Assembly (NCBI RefSeq): GCF_001435295.1
Contig: NZ_CM003594.1
Span: 868,001 to 932,000 of the forward strand
DNA from: Psychrobacter sp. P11F6
Lineage (GTDB): Bacteria > Pseudomonadota > Gammaproteobacteria > Pseudomonadales > Moraxellaceae
Direction: 5' to 3'
DNA: 64,000 bases
Under the pieces are notes generated by a model that saw only the letters and a program-made list of their open reading frames with translations, was not told where the DNA came from and searched no databases. A program made the position numbers and the translations under genes. This document shows positions 57,861-64,000 of the stretch, piece after piece. Every line of letters starts with the position of its first letter. Position 1 is the first letter of the stretch.

Positions 57861-59162
57861 ATGTTAAAAAAACAATATCTTGCCCTGTTTCCTGCGTTAG
57901 TGATGGTTGGGTGTACCAGCCAACAGGCGATGCAAAAACCTAGCAAACCCGTGCGTCAAGGCAACGTTCAGATTACCCAAACTCAAACCATTCAAGTGAA
58001 GCCAGCACCGAAGCCTGTCATCAAGCCGCAGCCAGTGGCAAAGCCAAGCTATAACAGCTTCTCTGATTGGAAGTCGGATTTTTCTATGCGGGCGATTTCA
58101 TCAGGCCATGATGCAGCGACGGTGCGTCGTCTACTTGATACCGCTTATTTAAACCAGCAAGTCATCTCACTTGACTCAGGACAGCCAGAGTTTTCTAAGA
58201 TGCCATGGGAATATGTCGATTCTGCCGTATCTGATGGGCGTGTGAGTACTGGTAAGCGTAAGTTCGCCGAGCAACGGGCATTTTTGTCGCAATTAGAATC
58301 GCAGTACGGTGTCAATGCAGAAATAATCGCTGCCATTTGGGGCATGGAGTCGTCATACGGCGTGGTGACGGGTAATAGCAGCATACCAAGCTCACTTGCG
58401 AGTCTGGCTTATGATGGTCGTCGCCAAGAGTTTGCCGAAACTCAGTTGTTGTCATTAGCGACGCTATTGCAGCGCGGTGATGTGTCTTGGTCGCAGCTCG
58501 ATGGTTCTTGGGCAGGCGGCATGGGACAGACGCAGTTTATCCCTGATACTTGGCTGAAGCACGGAGTGGATGGCGATGGTAATGGTCACCGTAATCCGTG
58601 GGCAACGGGCGATGCACTGGCGTCCACCGCTAATTATTTGAGCAACTCAGGTTGGGTTCGAGGTCTAGCGCCATTTTACGAAGCGACTATTCCTGCCTCA
58701 TTCGATTACTCCATGGTTGGTAGTAAGCAGCCTGCCGCGAGATGGGCCGCGATGGGTGTTGATACGATAGCTGATGTTTATTTGGATGCCAATACCGAAA
58801 TGGAGCTGTGGCTACCAGCCGGCAAGGATGGTCCAGTGCTGCTACTCAGTCCAAACTTTGATGTGATCAAGGTTTATAATAACTCATCGAGCTATGCGCT
58901 AGGTGTCAGCTTATTGGGTAAAGCGCTTACTGGACAAGGCGGATTACAGAAATCATGGCCGCGTTATGAGCGTCCATTATCCACAGCTCAAGTACGAAAT
59001 TTACAGCAGCGTTTGACCAACTCAGGCTATGATACTAAAGGCGCTGACGGTATCGTGGGTACCAATACTCGGTTGGCGTTCCAGCGCTGGCAAGCAGACA
59101 ATGGTCAGACTCCAGACGGCTTTATTACTCAGCGTAGTGCGTCATCGTTAGCTTCGTGGTGA
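57861..59162 (+). CDS. MltB-type lytic murein transglycosylase with a peptidoglycan-binding domain
   Basis: 433 residues. A lipobox VMVGC gives a lipid cysteine at 18, followed by a lysine/proline-rich linker. The transglycosylase domain of family 3 (~65-350) has the catalytic glutamate E163 in AAIWGMESSYG, plus GGMGQTQFIPDTW and VDGDGNGHRNPW. The C-terminal PG_binding_1 domain (VRNLQQRLTNSGYDTKGADG ... TNTRLAFQRWQ) distinguishes it from E. coli MltB. It cleaves peptidoglycan to 1,6-anhydromuropeptides. Location next to nlpD suggests a cell-wall remodelling cluster. Confidence 0.92.
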   Translation: MLKKQYLALFPALVMVGCTSQQAMQKPSKPVRQGNVQITQTQTIQVKPAPKPVIKPQPVAKPSYNSFSDWKSDFSMRAISSGHDAATVRRLLDTAYLNQQVISLDSGQPEFSKMPWEYVDSAVSDGRVSTGKRKFAEQRAFLSQLESQYGVNAEIIAAIWGMESSYGVVTGNSSIPSSLASLAYDGRRQEFAETQLLSLATLLQRGDVSWSQLDGSWAGGMGQTQFIPDTWLKHGVDGDGNGHRNPWATGDALASTANYLSNSGWVRGLAPFYEATIPASFDYSMVGSKQPAARWAAMGVDTIADVYLDANTEMELWLPAGKDGPVLLLSPNFDVIKVYNNSSSYALGVSLLGKALTGQGGLQKSWPRYERPLSTAQVRNLQQRLTNSGYDTKGADGIVGTNTRLAFQRWQADNGQTPDGFITQRSASSLASW

Positions 59163-59281
59163 AGCAGGTTGATTGCACTGCTTTTGACTCGTATTGATTC
59201 TAATATTAGCGTGTTAAAAGAAATTTTTTAACCATCATTTTTGATGGTAATAGTTAATACGATGAGCTTAGTGAATAAAAT

Positions 59282-59310
59282 AAAAAAGTACCCTAATAAG
59301 GTGCTTTTTT
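59282..59310 (+). terminator. Intrinsic terminator after the MltB-type gene
   Basis: AAAAAAGTACC pairs with GGTGCTTTTTT (one T-G pair) around 7 bases. It ends the transcript from 57861. The following 200 bases to modB show no clear feature. Confidence 0.8.
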
Positions 59311-59510
59311 ATTTTACGCTATGATTGTTTTTCAACAGACTTTAATCTTATCAGGTTTTAATAAATAGTATGGACACAAGAAGACTGATACTGTGACTGA
59401 TAAAGGCTACACTGTTTGTTTATCAACGCGCTATCTATAAGAGCTGACATTATATTTGTCTGTTCAATCTTTTAATATTAGATACAATAAATCCTTTATC
59501 CTCATAACGA

Positions 59511-60233
59511 ATGGCAACGAGCAGTGACATTATGATAGACCAGTCTCTTATGTCCGATATGCTTAGTCCGTTTTGGGTAAGTATTAAGCTTGCTGGTGTC
59601 ACTACCATTTGTCTATTACTGTTTGCAACGCCTGTGGCTTATTGGCTCGCTAAGCCCAGCCGTAGGCAAGTTGTGGCACGTCTTAAAGTCTTGCTTATGG
59701 GCATCATTGCTATGCCATTGGTTTTGCCGCCTACCGTCATCGGCTTTTACCTTTTATTACTGTTAAGCCCTAGTGTCGGTATTGGTAAATGGCTTAGCGA
59801 ACATCATATCAGCCCCTTGATATTTACCTTTGAAGGTCTTGTCATTGGTTCCATTATTTACTCCTTGCCTTTTTATATTCAGCCTGTCTACGCCCAATTT
59901 TTACGTATTCCACAAAGCGTGATGGAAGTGGCACATTTATTGGAGCCAAGCCGTTTCAAACGGTTTCTCAGAGTCGCTCTGCCACAAGCGCGTGTCGGTA
60001 TTGTGCTCGGCAGCTTAATAAGTTTTGCCCATACTATTGGTGAGTTTGGCGTGGTTTTGATGATAGGGGGTAGTATATCCGATGAGACTAAAGTGGTCTC
60101 GATTGCGATATACGAGCAAGTAGAGGCGCTAAATTACGAGGTAGCGCACATGATGTCTGGGATTCTCATCATTATGGGAGTGGTTATGGTGGCGCTGATT
60201 GCTAGTGTGAGCCGGCTGAATCAACGCTCATAA
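59511..60233 (+). CDS. modB: Molybdate ABC-transporter permease ModB
   Basis: 240 residues with five or six membrane helices. The ABC permease loop shows EVAHLLEPSRFKRFLRVALPQARVGIV in the position that contacts the ATPase, and SFAHTIGEFGVVLMIGGSI is typical of ModB. No ModA (binding protein) or ModC (ATPase) gene is adjacent on either side. The start is uncertain: the ATG at 59511 has no ribosome site and later ATG codons at 59532 or 59550 are alternatives. A tungstate or other oxyanion permease cannot be excluded. Confidence 0.85.
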   Translation: MATSSDIMIDQSLMSDMLSPFWVSIKLAGVTTICLLLFATPVAYWLAKPSRRQVVARLKVLLMGIIAMPLVLPPTVIGFYLLLLLSPSVGIGKWLSEHHISPLIFTFEGLVIGSIIYSLPFYIQPVYAQFLRIPQSVMEVAHLLEPSRFKRFLRVALPQARVGIVLGSLISFAHTIGEFGVVLMIGGSISDETKVVSIAIYEQVEALNYEVAHMMSGILIIMGVVMVALIASVSRLNQRS

Positions 60234-60279
60234 TATTGCAGTTAATACCTATAGCTTGAGTTAATGCGTCAAAATTTAT

Positions 60280-61284
60280 TTATGCATTTCTTTTCATCAT
60301 ATCTAAGTCACTTGAGTAGGCAAATAAAGCTGGTGCACCGCCCGTATGCCAAAATAAGACACGATCGGTTTTCTTGATTTTGCCAGACCGAATCATATCT
60401 ATGAGTCCGCCCATCGCACGACCCGTATAGACAGGATCTAAAAGTATGCCTTCTGTTTGAGCTGTCATTGCAATGGCTTCATTTTCTAATGTACCAACCA
60501 CGCCATAGCCTTCGCCCACATAATCAGAGTTGAGTATTAAATCGGTTTCTGAAAACTGATGATCAGCACCGATAAGGGAAGCCGTGCTATTGGCAAGCGC
60601 GACGGTATACTGATCAAAAGGCACTTTGTCTGTTTCACCTTTATCGATATTGATACCTACAATATGCGCAGGTGAGTTAAGTATTTTTTTGCCAAGCATC
60701 AAACCGGCTTGTGTTGCCCCAGAGCTAGAAGCAAAAACGATATGAGTAAATAATACGTCCATGCTTTCGCGTTGCGATTCTAACTCTTTAAAAGCTTCTA
60801 CAAACGCTAAAGCACCCAGCTCATTGGAGCCGCCATAGGGTATGACATATGGTTTTTTGCCTTTATTTGTTAATTGCTCAACGATTTTAGGAATGTCTTC
60901 TCCTTTACGATTGGCGCCTGCCCAGTGAATATGCGATCCAAAAATTTTGTCTAATAAAAGATTGCCACTTGGTTGTTCGGGTTCTTCTCCACCCAATACT
61001 AAATGGCATTCAAGTCCCAAGCTTGCCGCTGCGGCAGCAGTTTGGCGACAATGGTTTGATTGTGCGGCACCTGCCGTAATCACGCAATCAGCACCTTGAG
61101 CAAGGGCATCACCCATGATAAATTCAAGCTTACGGGTTTTGTTGCCACCCAATGCCAGTCCCGTGTTGTCATCTCGTTTCATAAAAATAGTAGGGCCATC
61201 AAGCGCTTTACTCAATCTGCTAAGCTCTATCAATGGAGTGGGGAAGAAGCCCAATGATTGTCTGGGTATGTGGTTACATTCCAT
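60280..61284 (-). CDS. PLP-dependent D-cysteine desulfhydrase / ACC deaminase family enzyme
   Basis: 334 residues of PLP fold type II. The PLP lysine is K49 in LALGGNKTRKLEF; the phosphate-binding ASSSGATQAGL and the ITAGAAQSNHCRQTAAAA loop agree with the family, as does TGRAMGGLIDMI. Members are D-cysteine desulfhydrases (DcyD: D-cysteine to pyruvate, ammonia and H2S) or 1-aminocyclopropane-1-carboxylate deaminases; the two differ by a few active-site residues and cannot be separated safely here. AGGGA lies 8 bases before the ATG. Convergent with modB; 46 bases separate the stops. Confidence 0.88.
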   Translation of the reverse strand: MECNHIPRQSLGFFPTPLIELSRLSKALDGPTIFMKRDDNTGLALGGNKTRKLEFIMGDALAQGADCVITAGAAQSNHCRQTAAAAASLGLECHLVLGGEEPEQPSGNLLLDKIFGSHIHWAGANRKGEDIPKIVEQLTNKGKKPYVIPYGGSNELGALAFVEAFKELESQRESMDVLFTHIVFASSSGATQAGLMLGKKILNSPAHIVGINIDKGETDKVPFDQYTVALANSTASLIGADHQFSETDLILNSDYVGEGYGVVGTLENEAIAMTAQTEGILLDPVYTGRAMGGLIDMIRSGKIKKTDRVLFWHTGGAPALFAYSSDLDMMKRNA

Positions 61285-61484
61285 ATTTTGTCCCTTTTAT
61301 AATAAAAAAATGCTGAATAAGTTTGAAACATAGCCATTGATAAAGTCAATTAAAGATGATTATTTAGTGGATATAAATAGCCAATAATTATACGTCGTAA
61401 CAGCCTTATAAAACGTATGAATGCGTATCCAGCTTGAGAATTAGTGGAATCCTAAGGTTTAATCTACCAAATATACAATGAAAA

Positions 61485-61516
61485 TCCTCATGCAAGCTGT
61501 CAATTTTGCATGAGGA
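61485..61516 (-). terminator. Terminator after the Tsx-like gene
   Basis: TCCTCATGCA pairs with TGCATGAGGA around a 12-base loop; on the minus strand it is followed by TTTTC. It lies 85 bases after the stop of the 61602 gene and occupies the 317-base gap before the desulfhydrase start. Confidence 0.6.
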
Positions 61517-61601
61517 CTATTTGTTTTATTAACAAACTGTTTATTTTATTGAGAAACTGTTGAGAGCTGTTTTAGAACTATTCGTCAAACCAATTAGACG
61601 G

Positions 61602-62405
61602 TTAAAAATGAAACTTCACTAGAGCGCTAGGCACGTTTTGAGTCGTATCACTGCCATACTTATTTTTCCAGTAACTATATTCCATACCGACCTCTAAGCG
61701 ATTATCAATGCCTAATAGTGGTTGTAAGTTATACTTTATTTGCGGATTGATATGTAGTTGGTTTTTTAAGTCGTCGTTGTTAAAAGAGTAGTCTACATAA
61801 CCATCGACCACAACGTTATTTTTCTCCCAACCGTAAGTTAAGGTGATTTGCTGGTCATCATCAGTATTATCATTGAAGACATGATATAGGGAAGCAGAGG
61901 CGTACTTCATACCTGAAATAGGGACATTCAAATCTGCCCCTAGTCCTATCATATAGTTGTCTTGGCTAAAGCCTTTGCTGTTCGAGCCAAACTCATATTG
62001 CCCCGCTAGATTGAGCTGTTTGATAAAGCTATCATCGAAAGTTGTGAGCTTAAGCTTGGGCGCAAACTCACCATACGTTTCTTTAAATCTATTGTTTTCA
62101 ATATCATTTGCGCCTTGATGACGATCGACGAAGAAAAATACGCCGCCCCAACTATGGGTAGATGCGTGCTCCAGAGTGATGGTCGTCAATTCTCCGTCTT
62201 CTACCAGCTCATAGTCATTACCATACAGTACAGAAAGACTGGTATCGGTGAAAAGCACCTTTGCATGGCTGCTGCTCATCGTACCTAAGGCAACGATCGC
62301 GGCTAAAGCGGTGGTTAATAAGCTACTAAAAAACAGTTTTTTCTGAATATTGGTTCTACATAATTGGCTAGCCAGTGGCAGGTTTGCAAATAAGTGATAA
62401 CGCAC
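61602..62405 (-). CDS. Tsx/OmpK-like outer-membrane channel protein
   Basis: 267 residues. An extended signal peptide (to ~48, hydrophobic SSLLTTALAAIVALGTMSSSHA) precedes a beta-barrel. It starts FTDTSLSVLYGNDYEL and has alternating strands such as VLFTDTSLSVLYG, LNLAGQYEFGSNSKGF and VVVDGYVDYSFNN. The protein ends in phenylalanine (ALVKFHF), as outer-membrane barrels do. The Tsx family forms nucleoside-specific channels; substrate here is inferred from family only. The start is GTG, with AAGGA 8 bases upstream. Last chromosomal-looking gene before the tRNA fragment. Confidence 0.75.
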   Translation of the reverse strand: MRYHLFANLPLASQLCRTNIQKKLFFSSLLTTALAAIVALGTMSSSHAKVLFTDTSLSVLYGNDYELVEDGELTTITLEHASTHSWGGVFFFVDRHQGANDIENNRFKETYGEFAPKLKLTTFDDSFIKQLNLAGQYEFGSNSKGFSQDNYMIGLGADLNVPISGMKYASASLYHVFNDNTDDDQQITLTYGWEKNNVVVDGYVDYSFNNDDLKNQLHINPQIKYNLQPLLGIDNRLEVGMEYSYWKNKYGSDTTQNVPSALVKFHF

Positions 62406-63008
62406 AGTAATATTCCTTTATATAGAGTGGGTCATCCTAGCAGGTTGGATATATGACAAAAGCGCATTTTAACTTCCTGTCAAAACGGGTCAATGCTGCT
62501 AAGGATAAATCGCGGTCAATTTTCGATAGCAATCTAAAATAATGAAGATAAATGCTATCAATATAAGTATTGTCAAAAGGATAAAAAATGCTCTGTTGGC
62601 TATGTTATCCGCAATAATTCTTAACACTTTGAAACAGTTAAGCATGTTTTATAATGAGTGACAACCATAAGCTGGCTAAGAATAACGGTCTATCAAGCCT
62701 TCTAAGTATTTGATATTACCTAAGTTTATGATTTTATTAAATTAACTGACTAAATGGTCAGCTTTATTATTTTTGTAAACAAGGAGATATGTCGAAGTAG
62801 TTGGTAGGCTAAACCACTAGCAATAATTATTACGATTCAGAGTAGTGAAAAGCGCTGGTAGGGTATTTTGAAACAAATGATATGAGAGGAAAGTGAATAG
62901 AGGTATGGCAGAATTAATAGACACAAAAAAACCTCAAGTAAACTAATACTTGAGGCGAAACTTGCTTAAAGTCGAAAGTCTAAATTCTTTTTAGCTTTTT
63001 ACTAAATA
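62406..63008. other. AT-rich gap between the Tsx-like gene and the tRNA-Asp fragment
   Basis: No credible gene. A 39-codon frame at 62542-62661 lacks a ribosome site. The only clear signal is the minus-strand terminator at 62925-62955. Confidence 0.5.
62925..62955 (-). terminator. Terminator downstream of the tRNA-Asp 3' fragment
   Basis: On the minus strand CCTCAAGTA pairs with TACTTGAGG around 6 bases and is followed by seven T. It lies 54 bases beyond the CCA end of the tRNA-Asp fragment, as the original tRNA terminator would. Confidence 0.85.
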
Positions 63009-63055
63009 TGGCGCAGCGGACGGGACTCGAACCCGCGACCCCCGGCGTGACAGGC
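63009..63055 (-). pseudogene. 3' part of a tRNA-Asp(GTC) gene, probable attachment site
   Basis: Read on the minus strand, 47 bases run from GCCTGTCACGCC (anticodon loop with GTC) through the T arm (GCGGGTTCGAGTCCCG) and acceptor strand to CCA, with discriminator G as in tRNA-Asp. Upstream of it the expected D arm and 5' acceptor strand are absent: the sequence becomes unrelated (TATGGTGGGTCTA). The gene is therefore incomplete and cannot make tRNA. Such 3' copies are the usual att sites left by tyrosine integrases. Confidence 0.85.
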
Positions 63056-64000
63056 TAGACCCACCATATTTCATTAAATAACTTTAATCTATGTTAACCT
63101 ATAAACCCCTGCCTTATAAGGGCTGTATAGATTATTTCATTAAGACGTTTAGCGTATTTTAACATATATTAGTAAGTATAAAAAATACATTTTGGTCGCT
63201 GAGGATGTATAAAATTTATACTTTATTAGTCGTAAATAAGTATAGATTTTATACTGAAATTACTTAGAATAAACTTCTTAATCATTCATGTTTGAGCCAG
63301 CTATTAAAACTATTACATTAAAATTTTATAATATATTTAACAACCAATACTATGACTGCGCTCCTTAAGTAGCTTCTTGACTGATTCTATACGCGGTCTA
63401 ATGCTTTCACCTACCAGTAAAATAGAAGCTTCATAGCGGCTAAAATAACTGTCTTTATCTCTCACTGCTGACAACCAATTAAATGATCCTTCTACTAATA
63501 CCACCCCTTTGTCTGTTTCAAACATCATTGACTTTGAATGGATACCGTCAATCACTTTGACAGTTACACCAATATTTTTTAAAACTGATATAGCTTCTTT
63601 AGAATTTTTTTTGCGCGTCTTTGTGTTATCGATATCTAACCTAGCATCGCAATACACAATAACCATAACGCCTCTACTAACAGCGTTTTTCAGTTCTAGT
63701 TTTAGATTATCTGACAATGCGTTTTCTGATAAAAAAGGAGATACAATGATTAATTCATTAATTGTTCTTTTACAAGCTTCAATAAGTATTTCATCGTGAC
63801 GATCAAGCTGATTAATGTGCTCTTTAATAAGATTAGCATAAACTTTAGAGGGCTTCTTTTCCCCAACGAGGTCATAGACAAAACTATTATCAATTTGTGC
63901 ATTAAGGTTGTTTAATAGCCATTTCCCTAAGTTACCTAAAGGGGTTCGTGGTGAGATGGCAAGTGTTTCCATATTCCCAAATAATACGAAATGGTCTCTT
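63056..64000. mobile_element. Inferred edge of a genomic island integrated at tRNA-Asp
   Basis: The segment on the 5' side of the tRNA fragment is AT-rich and contains a PLD-like gene. By integration geometry the element should extend from here to higher coordinates and end at an intact tRNA-Asp gene beyond the window. Integrase not seen. The 280 bases 63056-63336 contain no gene. Confidence 0.5.
63337..64000 (-). CDS. Phospholipase-D-like domain protein, N-terminally cut by the window edge
   Basis: At least 221 codons. The frame stays open past the ATG at 63972 to the window edge (...HFVLFGNMETLA), and that ATG has no proper ribosome site, so the protein probably continues. Residues numbered from 63972: a helical part ~1-70, then INELIIVSPFLSENAL and a PLD catalytic motif IHSKSMMFE ... 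EGSFNW near 143-165. It matches H-x-K-x4-D-x6-G-S-x-N except that E replaces the aspartate. One HKD motif is visible; a dimer or a second motif upstream would complete the site. Such proteins are nucleases or phospholipases; some serve in phage defence. Native role unknown. Confidence 0.72.
   Translation of the reverse strand, partial: RDHFVLFGNMETLAISPRTPLGNLGKWLLNNLNAQIDNSFVYDLVGEKKPSKVYANLIKEHINQLDRHDEILIEACKRTINELIIVSPFLSENALSDNLKLELKNAVSRGVMVIVYCDARLDIDNTKTRKKNSKEAISVLKNIGVTVKVIDGIHSKSMMFETDKGVVLVEGSFNWLSAVRDKDSYFSRYEASILLVGESIRPRIESVKKLLKERSHSIGC

Noticed and set aside
62542..62661. A 39-codon frame with a hydrophobic centre between the Tsx-like gene and the tRNA fragment
   Set aside because: No ribosome site, no recognisable family, and the region is AT-rich where short frames arise by chance.

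Overview
The window looks like a chromosomal segment of a Moraxellaceae gammaproteobacterium, most likely Psychrobacter. The inference rests on protein flavour (RodZ, PilW, NlpD and HisZ types), moderate-to-low GC, the gene order rlmN-pilW-rodZ-ispG-hisS-yfgM-bamB-der, and intergenic repeats of a kind I associate with that genus. No database search was possible; names come from motifs and remembered family members.

Layout. 1-2.5 kb: NAD biosynthesis (partial nadA, a NrtR-type regulator, nadC) with one palindrome shared by both promoter regions. 2.8-9.6 kb: a MarC-type membrane protein, a trimethylamine monooxygenase, an ArgO/LysE exporter, three tandem paralogous genes of unknown function (one carrying an EF-hand-like loop), and rluB. 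10.2-28.2 kb: a Wzx/Wzy-type capsule or exopolysaccharide locus with export genes wza-wzb-wzc, a PglF/WbpM-type dehydratase, flippase, polymerase, five glycosyltransferases, a PP-loop (QueC-like) protein, a pyruvyl transferase, a PglC-type initiating transferase and a PglE-type aminotransferase. The likely first sugar is a 2-acetamido-4-amino-2,4,6-trideoxyhexose made by the dehydratase and aminotransferase and loaded by PglC. No N-acetyltransferase gene is present here.

28.4-35.5 kb: folD, a PsiE-like protein, and on the minus strand a di-haem DUF1111 lipoprotein, a seven-repeat RCC1 lipoprotein with a Fur-box-like site upstream, a CorA transporter and a DUF2237 protein. 35.9-50.6 kb: housekeeping genes hisZ-purA, an LprI-like protein, ndk, then the conserved rlmN-to-der run. 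50.8-60.2 kb: a histidine kinase with a degenerate receiver-like tail, dacA, a small secreted protein, surE, nlpD, an MltB-type transglycosylase and an isolated modB. 60.3-62.4 kb: a PLP-dependent D-cysteine desulfhydrase/ACC deaminase relative and a Tsx-like outer-membrane protein.

At 63.0 kb the minus strand carries only the 3' part of a tRNA-Asp gene, followed downstream by what looks like its own terminator. This is the footprint expected at the far end of an element integrated into tRNA-Asp. From about 63,056 to the window edge the DNA is AT-rich and holds a phospholipase-D-like gene that runs off the edge, so the window probably ends just inside a genomic island.
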